A DNA stretch of 64,000 bases from an uncultured Paraprevotella sp. (GCA_900548345.1 URKA01000006.1:1-64000), one strand, 5' to 3'. Shown: positions 18,866 to 28,569, counted from the first letter of the stretch. Translations and numbers: made by a program. Notes: generated by a model not told the origin, from the letters alone.

Positions 18866-21800
18866 TTATCGCACCACGAACTTATGCCCGTTGCTGATGT
18901 AGATTCCTTTTTTCAGGCTTTCCTTGTTTCCATGTTTCAAACCGGACAAGTCGTAAATACCGGCAGGATTACCATCGCCCACGGCTGTCTTGACAGCCAC
19001 CATATTGTCGGGATTTTCATCGAAACCGCTCACGGTATACAGACGGAAATTATCAATCTTGAACCATGTTTCGGAAGGTGCACCGTCGGTAGCCACGCCC
19101 AAAGATACCGCCCCCTGGCCCTCCGACACACTGAAATCCAGAGTCAACGTCTGCATAGGATAAGTGTCGCCGCAACCGGCCGTTGTTACCTGGTCCTTGA
19201 AGTAAACCCGATGGTCACCGGCAAAAAGACGCTGGTTGCCCACACGTGAAAGGGACATATTGCGGTTGGACGCGTGCATGTCCACCGTCAGACGGTATTT
19301 TCCCACAGGCAGAAGCACATTCTGGCTGATAGAGGCTGTCAATGAGTTTTTTGAACCCCATACGCCGAAAATATGCGTCCCGTCGGTAGCCGCCGGATCA
19401 CCATTGCCACCGCCCACGTTCACTCCGCTCCATTCTGTGGGAGCCTCAACCGTCCATCCTTCCGTACCGTTCACCTCAAAACTGGGATTAACGATATAAT
19501 CCCCCGTAATGTCCTCGACTTTCAACGGAGCATCTTCTCCGGCAAGAACCACCTTCGTTTCCGTTCCATCGTATTCCACCACGGCATGGTATCGGACTGC
19601 ATGCCTGTCGCCCGTACCACAACGCGTAGACACTTTGCAGATGTTGAACTTGCGTACTTCAAGCATTCCGGGGAAGCTCCCTTTCCGGGCACCGATGGTC
19701 AAGGTCTGCGAAGCCTCGTCCCACGTAAAAGGAATCTCGCTGTATTGTCCTTTTTCATAAGCATAACCGTCGTTCTCATCCTCATAAAGGACAAAACTGC
19801 CGTCCTCTCCCGGATACACACGTATCTCAAGGTCATCCCAATTCTTCTCGGTGCTGTATTGCACATCGGGTCCCCACGGAAGAACCGAACCCGCCTTGAC
19901 ATAAAGCGGCATAATGTCCATAGGTGCCTTCTTGTTGACGGTCTGTCCGCCTTCCAGCGTCTCTCCGGTCCAAAAATCAATCCACTTATGATCTGCCGGC
20001 AGATATACATCGCGGCTGTCCGACAAATCCGTCACCACAGGAGCCACAAGGAAAGAAGAGCCGAACATATACTGGTCTTTCACATCATATCCGCCACGGT
20101 CTTCATTGAAAGCCACGGGAACAGCCTGCATGAAAGTCTTGTGGTTCGTGCTAACCTGCCATGCGGTACTATACAGATAAGGCAACAGGCGATAACGCAG
20201 TTTCACGTACTTCAGAATCTGGTCAAATTCACCAATTCCGTCTTTCTCTGAACCGAACTGGTAGATCTCACGGGGAGTACCGTCACCATGGAAACGCATC
20301 ATGGGCGTGAAACAGCTGAACTGCGTCCAACGCAAATATAACCGCCTCCAGGCCGCATTGTTTACGCCGCCATTGTAACTGCCGACAAAGAACGCTCCCG
20401 TATCGCTGTTCCAATAAGGAATACCTGTGGCGGAAAGATTGCAGGCTGCCGGTATCTGCCGCGCCAATGTTTCCCAACTTGCCACCACATCGCCACTCCA
20501 TGTATTCGCACCGTAACGCTGTTGTCCGGCAAAAGCGGAACGCGTAAGGATAGATACACGTTTACCGGCAAGATGACTGTCACCGGCAGCTTCCGCCGCC
20601 CGATGATGGTCGTGCACGCCACCTACCGTAGCCAACGGGAAGGCGTTGCGCAACGAGCGCCATGTCCTGCCTTCATAGCTGACAAAATCAAAATCCCCGT
20701 CACCGTTCAAAGGCTGGTAATCGGGTTCGGTAGAGTCCATCCAATAGGCGTCGATACCCTTGCTCACAAGACCGTTGTAGAGATACTTCCAGTAAATGTC
20801 GCGCGCCTCACTGCTGTACACATCATAGGGACGTACCCCATTGTTCCACGGATAGGAATTTGCCGGAAGAAGCATGTTCTTGCCTGCCAGTTCGGCATAC
20901 GGCGTAGCGGCCGGACCGAAATTCGCCCAAATCGAAATCATGAACTTGGCATGGTTGTCATGCACGAAATCCATCATCTCCTCATGGTTCGAATATTGCG
21001 GGTTCAGAAATTCAAGAGAGTTCCAGTGAGCATCATCGCCCCAATACTGCCAGTCCTGCACAATGCAATCCAGCGGCACATTGAGCTCGCGATACTTCCT
21101 TACCACATCCATCACTTCCGTTGCACTCGTATAACGCTGCTTGCTCTGATACAGGCCGAAGTTCCACAAAGCCGGCATAGGACAGGTTCCCGTAAGCCTG
21201 CGCATACAGGCCAACACGTCATCACTCGTTTCTCCCACCATCAGGTAGTAGTCGATTTCCGTACCGGTGGATGTAAAACTCGTGGATGCCTCATTGTCCG
21301 TAAAGGTGGTCGGTGAATAATTGTCCCAGAACAGGGAATAATTCTTGCTGGACTGGAAATAAGGAATACATACCTTCATATTGTCTTGCTCCAGATGTAA
21401 GGTTTTTCCGCGCAGGTTCAGCGCACCGTCCTGTATCTGCCCCATACCGAATATATACTCGTCTTTGTCAAGTGTAAAGCGGTTTGTCATCGTATAGCTG
21501 TCGAAAGTGCCGTCCTTGGTTGCCGTGAAAGTTGCGGCAAAGTCCGACTCCGACAATAGCAATGTACCGTCCGCCCGGCAAACAGTGAAAGCAGCCTTCT
21601 CCAGGTTATACGTAATCCTGAGTTTCGCATTAGACACCGTCACGACATTTCCGTCCTGCGCCACGTTGAAATCCGCCGTTTCCATCGGAGACAGGATGAC
21701 CGACAGGCTACGTTTGTCCACTTCCTCTTTTTTGGATTTGTACACCCTTATGATGTCATCGGCACAGAACATCATGCGGATGTATTCATCATTCCATGTG

Positions 21801-22660
21801 GCCAGTATACCGTTCTCCGTCTTTGTATAACCGAACCGGGGATGAAGGTTTCTGTATTCTTCCGTCAGCACAGGCAATTTTTCATAATAAGGATAGGCCG
21901 CGGCATAGTCTTCCGCCCCCAAACCGGCCAACATACGTTCGGCATCGTCAAGCATTGCCTTCAAATCACTTCCTTCCGCCGGTTCGAGCTTCTTTGCCTC
22001 GGCTATATAGTTTTCCACAGCCGTCTTCAGTTCCGCTGTCATACTTGCAGCTGTATAGCCCAAAGAAGAAATGACTTCCGGATACTCCATCGCCACTTCG
22101 TATACATTCTTATAACAAATGTCCGTTATCGTACCTGCCGTCCCTTCGGCTGCCGTCAGCCCCATAGCCATGTTGAATTGGGCACCGTTAGACGAAATAT
22201 ACACCACGGGGTTATTGAACACATTACTCCAGCTGAAGTCTTTCTTCAAGTTCCACATCAATACGGTCTTTCCACCCCGTTCCGTAGCCACTACGGGAGT
22301 GAACTGGCTGTTACGGTTCAAACCGTTCCACCACCACAGGTGGCTTTTACTCAAATCCGCACTCAGATTGGTTCCCGACACTACCATCCATACGCGATCG
22401 TTGGTAATGCTATATGCATTATCCTTGCTTTTATCCATTTGGAAGGCAACGTTATTAGCACCGGCAAAGCCATTAATGACCAGCGTATTGGCATTCTCAT
22501 CATAGCTAAAAGCCGACTGAGGGGCACGGTTATTGTCGGTTGACACATAGTCCCGACAATGGAAGACAAAGGGTTCCTGCGCCCTTGCTTCATTCAGGCT
22601 GAATGCTGCCACAAGCGACACAAGCACTCCAGCCGTCTTAGATAAAAATGTTGTTGACAT
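18866..22660 (-). CDS. secreted GH31 glycoside hydrolase, long form
   Basis: 1264 residues: signal peptide (to about 27, ARAQ), an N-terminal beta-rich module absent from the neighbouring GH31 (30-200) and a helical spacer (200-265), GH31 N-terminal beta-sandwich and barrel (270-1000), then a C-terminal carbohydrate-binding-like module (YIVNPSFEVNGTEGW onward, about 1060-1210) and a conserved tail IYDLSG...KGIYISNGHK. The nucleophile is expected at D642 in WMDSTEPD (640-647), a variant typical of Bacteroides alpha-xylosidase/alpha-glucosidase-like enzymes. Substrate not certain. Followed by its own hairpin terminator. Confidence 0.88.
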   Translation of the reverse strand: MSTTFLSKTAGVLVSLVAAFSLNEARAQEPFVFHCRDYVSTDNNRAPQSAFSYDENANTLVINGFAGANNVAFQMDKSKDNAYSITNDRVWMVVSGTNLSADLSKSHLWWWNGLNRNSQFTPVVATERGGKTVLMWNLKKDFSWSNVFNNPVVYISSNGAQFNMAMGLTAAEGTAGTITDICYKNVYEVAMEYPEVISSLGYTAASMTAELKTAVENYIAEAKKLEPAEGSDLKAMLDDAERMLAGLGAEDYAAAYPYYEKLPVLTEEYRNLHPRFGYTKTENGILATWNDEYIRMMFCADDIIRVYKSKKEEVDKRSLSVILSPMETADFNVAQDGNVVTVSNAKLRITYNLEKAAFTVCRADGTLLLSESDFAATFTATKDGTFDSYTMTNRFTLDKDEYIFGMGQIQDGALNLRGKTLHLEQDNMKVCIPYFQSSKNYSLFWDNYSPTTFTDNEASTSFTSTGTEIDYYLMVGETSDDVLACMRRLTGTCPMPALWNFGLYQSKQRYTSATEVMDVVRKYRELNVPLDCIVQDWQYWGDDAHWNSLEFLNPQYSNHEEMMDFVHDNHAKFMISIWANFGPAATPYAELAGKNMLLPANSYPWNNGVRPYDVYSSEARDIYWKYLYNGLVSKGIDAYWMDSTEPDYQPLNGDGDFDFVSYEGRTWRSLRNAFPLATVGGVHDHHRAAEAAGDSHLAGKRVSILTRSAFAGQQRYGANTWSGDVVASWETLARQIPAACNLSATGIPYWNSDTGAFFVGSYNGGVNNAAWRRLYLRWTQFSCFTPMMRFHGDGTPREIYQFGSEKDGIGEFDQILKYVKLRYRLLPYLYSTAWQVSTNHKTFMQAVPVAFNEDRGGYDVKDQYMFGSSFLVAPVVTDLSDSRDVYLPADHKWIDFWTGETLEGGQTVNKKAPMDIMPLYVKAGSVLPWGPDVQYSTEKNWDDLEIRVYPGEDGSFVLYEDENDGYAYEKGQYSEIPFTWDEASQTLTIGARKGSFPGMLEVRKFNICKVSTRCGTGDRHAVRYHAVVEYDGTETKVVLAGEDAPLKVEDITGDYIVNPSFEVNGTEGWTVEAPTEWSGVNVGGGNGDPAATDGTHIFGVWGSKNSLTASISQNVLLPVGKYRLTVDMHASNRNMSLSRVGNQRLFAGDHRVYFKDQVTTAGCGDTYPMQTLTLDFSVSEGQGAVSLGVATDGAPSETWFKIDNFRLYTVSGFDENPDNMVAVKTAVGDGNPAGIYDLSGLKHGNKESLKKGIYISNGHKFVVR

Positions 22661-22698
22661 AAAATTTAGGTTATAAATTGAAGTTAGGTTATAAATTT

Positions 22699-22735
22699 GA
22701 GGCTGTGTCGTAAAGCCTACTTACGACACAACCTC
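22699..22735 (-). terminator. hairpin after the short GH31 gene
   Basis: 15-base arms GAGG..TGTGTCGTAA / TTACGACACA..CCTC around a 7-base loop, 11 bases after the GH31 stop codon. The single mismatch on the plus strand becomes a G-U pair on the minus strand, which supports a leftward terminator. The two GH31 genes are therefore probably separate transcription units. Confidence 0.6.
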
Positions 22736-22745
22736 ATAAAAGTAT

Positions 22746-25196
22746 TTAGAGTTTCACACTCATCTTCTTCCCTGCATATTCCACTTCTTTCCGTACACCG
22801 TCCGGCAAAACAACCGTAAACTTGCGGCGGGACAGCATACCGGGGAAACTGCCGGAACGCGCACCGATGGTCAGACGGCGTGAGGCATTGTTCCAGGTAA
22901 AAGGAATTTCGGTATAGACACCGGATTCGTAATTATAATTGTCCCCTTCATCTTCATACAACACAAACTTGCCGTCCGCACCAGGATATACGCGGATTTC
23001 AAGATTATCCCATGACTTCTCCGCTGCATACTGCACATCAGGACCTAAGGGGATGATGGAACCGGCACGAACATAAAGGGGAATGGTGGCAAGTGTCGTG
23101 CTACGCGTGATGTCACGTCCGCCTTCGTGACGTTCGTTGGTCCAGAAATCATACCATGACGTACCGGCAGGCAAATAAAGTGTCGTACTGTTCTGACGGG
23201 TAAAGTCCACATTCCAGCCATTTGCTACCGCCGTACCTTTGTTTTCCGCATTCCATCCCTCATCGGCAGAAAGCTGCTTGCCGCTCTCCGTCGTATATTG
23301 TGCATGGAGAACGGGAGCCACCAGAAACGAAGAACCGAACATATACTGGTCGTTGATATCCCATGTCTTCTTGTCATCGACAAAGTCCATCATCAAGGCA
23401 CGCATAAAGGTGGACTGGCGGTGAGTGACGTCCCAAGACAAAGAATAGATGTAAGGAAGCAAAGAATAACGCAAGCGGATGGCATCCACCAAAGCATCGT
23501 ATACAGGTTCCCCTGCCTTGCCGTAATGATAAACCTCACGGGGAACATCCGTACCGTGAGAACGCATCATCGGACAGAACACACCGAATTGGGTCCAGCG
23601 GACGTACAGTTCACGGTAGGCCGGATTCTCCGTAGCCGGACAATTCTTCAGGTTATAGGAGCCAGCAAAGAAGCCTCCCAGGTCGGAGTTGAAGTTGGGA
23701 TTACCCGTCAGAGAGAAGTTCAGTCCGGCAGGAATCTGGTTGCGCAACGACTTCCAGGTAGAAACCACATCGCCCGTCCACACATTACAGCCATAACGCT
23801 GCTGTCCGGCAAAACCGGAACGAGTAAGGATAAAGACGCGCTTGTCTGATGAAACGGCGCGCTGATGGTCATACACACCGCCAACCGTCATCAGCGGATA
23901 AGCGCCGCGCACCTTACGGAATGAGCCGAGAGCGGTCGGCGTATTCAAATCTTCATCTTTGAAAGCGCAATGGTCGGGTTCGGTTGAGTCCATCCACCAG
24001 CCGTCCATACCGAAATCATACAGGCGACGGAGATGCTTCCAATAGATGTCGCGCGCCTCGGCACTGTAAGCGTCATACACCCGTACACCGGAAGGATAAT
24101 CTTTTCTGGGAGGCCATATCTCGCTGATACCGGACTCTGGCCATGTAGAGAAGTTGAAAAGCAGGTTTTTCTCATCCAGTTCCCTATAAGGTTTGGTTTG
24201 CGGACCGAAAGAAGACCAGATGGAAATAATGAGATGGGCATTGTTCTTGTGCACTTCGTCCATCATCTCCTGCGGACGGAAAAATCCGGGATTCATGAAC
24301 TCCATCGCATTCCACAGGTAGTTGTTCCCCCAATACTGCCAGTCCTGAATCATGCCGTCCAAAGGTATGCCCAATTCACGGTATTTCCGCAATACGCCTA
24401 ACATCTCATCCTGGCTCTTGTAGCGTTCGCGGCTCTGCCAGAAACCGTAAGTCCAAAGCGGAAACATAGGCACCTCACCTGTAAGATGGCGCATCTCCGC
24501 CACCACCCCGTCGGCATTGTCGCCAAAAAGGAAGTAATAGTCGATACAATCACCGACTTCCGATTCAAAGGAAGTTTCCTGTTGGTTGTCGGCAAAAAGC
24601 GTCGGCGAATAATTATCCCAATAAAGACCGTATCCTTTCACCGACTGGAAGAAAGGAATACCGTCTTCCACATTGCCCGGCATCAGTTTGCGGACCACAC
24701 CGCGCTGTGAAAGGCGTCCGTTCTCCAGATTTCCCAGTCCGTATACAGCCTCATCCGGCTCCAAGGTAAAAGCCTGCTTCACCTTGTATGCCGGAGTACC
24801 GGCATCATCCACCGGGACAAAAGAAGGCATACCCGTTTCCTTCAATAAGGAGGATGCTTTTTTATCATAAAAGGCAAGTTCTCCGGTCGACAAATCCAGC
24901 TCTACCTGCAAGGCACTGCTTTTCAACAGCACCTTACCGTCACGACTTGATGTCGAGAACTTCACACTCTCCGGCTGGGCAACCACCGAAAAACTTTTCT
25001 TTTCAAACGACCGACCGGAAGGGGATTTCAACACCCGAACCGTCGAAGGAGTATAGAACTCCACACTGATATCCGCAGACTGCACCACGGCTTTCACCCC
25101 TTGCGGGGTTTTCTCATACTCCTGTGCTTGGGTCTGGTGCACACACAATGCCATCATGCCGACAAGCGTACTTCTCAATAAGAATGATTTCAACAT
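22746..25196 (-). CDS. secreted GH31 glycoside hydrolase
   Basis: 816 residues with a signal peptide (cleavage near TQAQ-EY), an N-terminal GH31 beta-sandwich, a catalytic barrel with nucleophile D403 in WMDSTEPD (401-408) and likely acid/base Asp in NSDLGGFF, and a DUF5110-like C-terminal sheet domain. Motifs such as PLDGMIQDWQYWG fit the alpha-xylosidase/alpha-glucosidase branch. It shares the enzyme core with the longer protein at 18866 but lacks the added N- and C-terminal modules. No SusC/SusD genes are adjacent. Confidence 0.9.
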   Translation of the reverse strand: MLKSFLLRSTLVGMMALCVHQTQAQEYEKTPQGVKAVVQSADISVEFYTPSTVRVLKSPSGRSFEKKSFSVVAQPESVKFSTSSRDGKVLLKSSALQVELDLSTGELAFYDKKASSLLKETGMPSFVPVDDAGTPAYKVKQAFTLEPDEAVYGLGNLENGRLSQRGVVRKLMPGNVEDGIPFFQSVKGYGLYWDNYSPTLFADNQQETSFESEVGDCIDYYFLFGDNADGVVAEMRHLTGEVPMFPLWTYGFWQSRERYKSQDEMLGVLRKYRELGIPLDGMIQDWQYWGNNYLWNAMEFMNPGFFRPQEMMDEVHKNNAHLIISIWSSFGPQTKPYRELDEKNLLFNFSTWPESGISEIWPPRKDYPSGVRVYDAYSAEARDIYWKHLRRLYDFGMDGWWMDSTEPDHCAFKDEDLNTPTALGSFRKVRGAYPLMTVGGVYDHQRAVSSDKRVFILTRSGFAGQQRYGCNVWTGDVVSTWKSLRNQIPAGLNFSLTGNPNFNSDLGGFFAGSYNLKNCPATENPAYRELYVRWTQFGVFCPMMRSHGTDVPREVYHYGKAGEPVYDALVDAIRLRYSLLPYIYSLSWDVTHRQSTFMRALMMDFVDDKKTWDINDQYMFGSSFLVAPVLHAQYTTESGKQLSADEGWNAENKGTAVANGWNVDFTRQNSTTLYLPAGTSWYDFWTNERHEGGRDITRSTTLATIPLYVRAGSIIPLGPDVQYAAEKSWDNLEIRVYPGADGKFVLYEDEGDNYNYESGVYTEIPFTWNNASRRLTIGARSGSFPGMLSRRKFTVVLPDGVRKEVEYAGKKMSVKL

Positions 25197-25371
25197 GATA
25201 TTAAAATTAAATGGTTTTCCATTTGCAAATTAAAAGATAAACAGGCAAACCCTCACCCGACAAATGTTGATTCCTGATAGTACAAATGTTGAAAATCGCC
25301 CGTTGCATCGAAGAATTCCCGCATTCAACGGTCCAAAAGCTGTCCATTAATATTTCTTGCTACTAAATTAA

Positions 25372-25640
25372 CTACAAGATCGAGATTACAACGAAAAACT
25401 GCTACAAGCCGTAGCTGTTTTACCGTGGTCGCATAATTGGTATTATCCTTTGTGTAGAAAAAGAGACCATGTTGATATGGAACTTGCACTCGAAGATTTC
25501 CATAAACCTATCGGCGTTGCAGACTATTCTTTGATGTACCGAAAGAAGAACTGCAAAAAGTCCTCACTGATGAAATACGTGCATTCCAGGAAGATGTAGA
25601 GAGTAACAAACGCTTGGGAGAAGATAAAAAGAACGGTTAA
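25372..25640 (+). pseudogene. DUF1016 (YhcG-type PDDEXK nuclease) relic
   Basis: In-frame from 25372 the translation contains KLLQAVAVLPWSHN, which resembles the N-terminal DUF1016 segment, joined almost directly to LCRKRDHVDMELALEDF and HKPIGVADY, the family's C-terminal block. The middle of the gene is missing. Around 25525-25530 the frame shifts by one base; the second frame continues DVPKEELQKVLTDEI and stops at 25638. No start codon remains. The rest of the 25197-26121 gap holds the two repeat arrays listed separately; nothing else was recognised in 25641-25763. Confidence 0.6.
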
Positions 25641-25763
25641 GATGTTTACTCCATTTTGCCATTCCGTTATATGTTTATTTTAGGCTTCAAACATTCATAC
25701 CGTCTGATTATCAACAATATAACAAATATACAACCTTCAGACACCTTTCATAAAGATGTGAGC

Positions 25764-25846
25764 GAAACGCACACCTGTCAAGGATGAAACGCACACCTGT
25801 CAAGAGCGAAACGCACACCTGTCAAGAGCGAAACGCACACCTGTCA
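25764..25846 (+). repeat. four direct repeats, 22-bp period
   Basis: The 17-mer GAAACGCACACCTGTCA occurs exactly four times, starting at 25764, 25786, 25808 and 25830. The 5-base spacers are AGGAT, AGAGC and AGAGC. The constant period of about two helical turns resembles iterons or a multi-site operator. It lies about 280 bases before the VapE-type gene. Confidence 0.9.
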
Positions 25847-26010
25847 GGAAATGAAAGATGAATGAATCTTAGTCGGTTGATTAACAGGTATTCTGAACCC
25901 ATGAAGGGCTTTTTCGGAAAACTCTCTGTTGTATATGCGTGCGCGTGAGGCGAGGAAACTAACCGATGGAGAAAGCAGGGAAAACAGGTTTCCGAACAAA
26001 TGGGAAACAT

Positions 26011-26060
26011 GCGAAAAGGCGCAGAAAGGTGCACAAAGGTGCGAAAAGGTGCACAAAGGT
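26011..26060 (+). repeat. five direct repeats, 10-bp period, before the VapE-type promoter
   Basis: Five 10-mers of form GCnnAAAGGT or GGC (26011, 26021, 26031, 26041, 26051), with an incomplete sixth unit beginning at 26061. One unit per helical turn puts every copy on the same DNA face, directly upstream of the putative VapE-gene promoter. This suggests a cooperative binding site for a regulator or replication protein. Confidence 0.85.
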
Positions 26061-26093
26061 GCATTTTTGCGCACCGGCCGTAAGTCCGTCACT

Positions 26094-26101
26094 TATCTTT
26101 G
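26094..26101 (+). promoter_or_regulatory. putative -7 box of the VapE-type gene
   Basis: TATCTTTG at 26094-26101 is an exact TAnnTTTG match, 21 bases before the chosen ATG. A TTTG at 26066-26069 is 24 bases upstream, longer than the usual 19-21. A start here argues against the longer reading frame beginning at 25966. Confidence 0.4.
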
Positions 26102-26121
26102 TCCTCAAAAAAAACACAGCC

Positions 26122-27399
26122 ATGAAGTTGAAACCTGCCATACACCGTGCCGTGTGCCGGTGGGCCGCAAAGAGGACGTTGCCGAAGAAAAACGGGGTTA
26201 AGCCGCAGGCGGAACGTAAGTCGTCCGCACCGGATTATGTGGCCCGGTCGGGCGAGCACATCCGCCGCACCGACCGTATGCTGGCCGACTTTATCCACGA
26301 ACGTTACGACCTGCGCTTCAACGTGCTGGACGGTAGCACGGAACTTAAACGTAAGGAGGAACCGGAAGAGGCTTTCCGAACCGTATCGGAACGTGAGTCG
26401 AATACCGTCTGCCTGGAAGCCCACAGTATCGGCATCCCTTGCTGGGACAGGGACTTGCTGCGTTTTATCCATTCGTCGCACGTAGAGGCATACCATCCCT
26501 TCCGGCAATACTTTGACCGGCTGCCCGACTGGGACGGCACCGACCGGCTGGAGGCACTGGCCATGCGCGTATCTTCCGACCCGGTGTGGGTGTCTGCATT
26601 CCGCCGCTGGATGTTGGGCGTGGCGGCGCAGTGGTCGGGACGGACCGACGGGATGCACGCCTTGTGTGTGGCCCCGTTGCTGGTAAGCGACAGGCAGGGA
26701 CTGGGAAAGTCCACATTCTGCAAGGCCCTGCTCCCACCCGTGCTCCGCCACTACTACACCGACGACGTGGATTTGTCCTCTCCGGGCAAGATGGAACGAC
26801 GCTTAGTGGAGGTGGGACTCATCAACCTTGACGAGTTCGACCGCATCTCCTCCAAGAAACAGTCCTTATTGAAGAATCTCATGCAAATCAGTGCCCTGCA
26901 TTTCCGCAAGGCGTACAGTGCCTATAACTGTACACAGCCCCGCCTTGCCGCCTTCATCGGCACATCCAACTCCCGCGAACTGCTGACAGACAAGAGCGGC
27001 AGCCGCCGGTTCATCTGCGTATCGGTGGAGCATCCCATCGACAGCACGGGCATCGACCACGCCCAAATCTATGCCCAGCTGAAAGCCGAACTAGCGGGCG
27101 GTGTCCGTTACTGGTTCGATGCCGAGGAAGAGGCGGCCCTGCAGTCCAACAACGCATCCTACTACCGCACATACCCGACGGAGGAACTGTTACGCAGTTG
27201 TTTCCGCACCCCCCGTCCCGACGAGGAAGGCCGCCTGTACTCCCTGACCGACATGCTTTCCCGCATCAGGCAGAGATGTCCCGGCGTGACCGCCGGTGTC
27301 AACCTGCACAACTTCGCGCAGGCGCTGACGACGGTCGGCGTACGTAAAATCCACACGCAATACGGCAACCGCTATCGGGTAGTGGAGGTAGAACAATAA
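26122..27399 (+). CDS. VapE/VirE-type P-loop ATPase with DUF3874-like C-terminus
   Basis: 425 residues. The VapE (virulence-associated E) ATPase core has Walker A SDRQGLGKST (189-198) and Walker B-like LINLDEFDR (233-241), and FIGTSNSRELLTDKSGSRR gives the sensor/arginine region. The C-terminal YRTYPTEELLRSCF... region resembles DUF3874. These proteins are primase/helicase-like and usually sit in phages, islands or stand-alone accessory loci. ATG 26122 is chosen because a -7 box precedes it and upstream codons run through the repeat array. No primase partner is present here. Confidence 0.8.
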   Translation: MKLKPAIHRAVCRWAAKRTLPKKNGVKPQAERKSSAPDYVARSGEHIRRTDRMLADFIHERYDLRFNVLDGSTELKRKEEPEEAFRTVSERESNTVCLEAHSIGIPCWDRDLLRFIHSSHVEAYHPFRQYFDRLPDWDGTDRLEALAMRVSSDPVWVSAFRRWMLGVAAQWSGRTDGMHALCVAPLLVSDRQGLGKSTFCKALLPPVLRHYYTDDVDLSSPGKMERRLVEVGLINLDEFDRISSKKQSLLKNLMQISALHFRKAYSAYNCTQPRLAAFIGTSNSRELLTDKSGSRRFICVSVEHPIDSTGIDHAQIYAQLKAELAGGVRYWFDAEEEAALQSNNASYYRTYPTEELLRSCFRTPRPDEEGRLYSLTDMLSRIRQRCPGVTAGVNLHNFAQALTTVGVRKIHTQYGNRYRVVEVEQ

Positions 27400-27552
27400 G
27401 TTATAACGTTCCCCCGAACATGAAAAGCCAAGCAGGGATATTCGTCACAATGATAATCGTATATCCATCACACAAATGACATTATAGTACATAACCACAT
27501 TGTTGCTGATATTCTTTATCTTTTATAAGTTGAAACACCAAATCAATTATAT

Positions 27553-28569
27553 ATGGCAACAATGAAAGTTAAATTCCGTGCATCTTCTCTTCCGATGAAA
27601 GAAGGTACACTATTCTATCAAGTAATTCACGGTCGTGTAGCCCGCCAAGTCAATACCGGCTACAAGGTATATCCCTACGAGTGGGATGCGGTTCATGCGG
27701 AAATCATCTTTCCGCCCGGTATCGAAGATAGTCGCAACAACTATCTTGCATCATTGAAAGAGATTCTGTACGAGAACGACAAACGGTTCAAGAACATTAT
27801 CGCCCGACTTGAATGTGCCGGTGAAGACTATACCGCCGAGGATGTGCTGAGATATTACCTCACACCTTCGGATAGCAAGGGCTTCCTTTCTTTTGCCCGT
27901 GAGGTTATCCGGCAGATGGGACAGATTGGGAAACCCCGTACAGCAGAACGGTACACGGTTGTCATCAGGAGTTTTGAGCGTTTTTGTGGTAAAAACGATG
28001 TACTTCTCGAAGAAGTGAATTCAGATTTGATGGTTCGCTATGAAAACTTCCTGAAAACGGCCGGGGTGTGTCCCAATACCACATCCTATTATATGCGTGG
28101 CTTGCGGGCTATCTACAACCGGGCCGTCGAAAAGGAATTGACCATGCAACGCTCTCCGTTCAAACATGTCTATACGGGTATCGACAAGACGGTCAAACGG
28201 GCTGTACCGTTGAACATCATCCGCCAGATTGAACATATTGCAGATTATGATGAAAATACCCAATCCTGTGGCCCTGGTGGAATATATTCGAATTACCTGT
28301 TCGAGTTCTATACGAACCCCGACAAAAACCAATCGATTATTTTCCCCCAAACCGGTTATCGTGACTGGGACGACATGGTAAACACCTATCATTTCAATAT
28401 CAAAGGTTATGTATGGGCTGCGGGTAATGTGAAGAACGACGACAACCGCTCTTACAACTTCGAGTTTTCACGCACAGACGGAACAGGCTATGTCCGTCCC
28501 CAAAATAATTTCTTCCCATGTGACGGCTTCCCGGTGCGTCCTGTCCGTAACGGCAGCCATGGAGAATAG
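27553..28569 (+). pseudogene. tyrosine recombinase fused to the tail of an unrelated protein
   Basis: Residues 1 to about 230 are the arm-binding and SAM-like core-binding domains of a Bacteroides tyrosine recombinase (up to VKRAVPLNIIRQIEHI). Where the catalytic domain (R..H-R..Y) should begin, sequence changes near residue 230-238 (DNA about 28240-28266). The last 100 residues contain FPQTGYRDWD, GYVWAAGNV and FPCDGFPVRPVRNG, the pattern of the C-terminal 'Fibrobacter succinogenes major paralogous'/fimbrillin-associated domain. The frame is open, so a chimeric protein could be made, but it cannot be a working recombinase. A deletion joining two genes is the simplest explanation. Nothing was recognised in the 153 bases before it. 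Confidence 0.7.

Noticed and set aside
25764..25846. CRISPR array
   Set aside because: Repeats are only 17 bases and the gaps are 5 bases and nearly identical, so there are no spacers; no cas genes are present.
25929..26201. Small open frame running through the 10-bp repeats before the VapE-type gene
   Set aside because: Its sequence only reflects the repeat array, it overlaps the real gene and the putative promoter, and it resembles no protein family.
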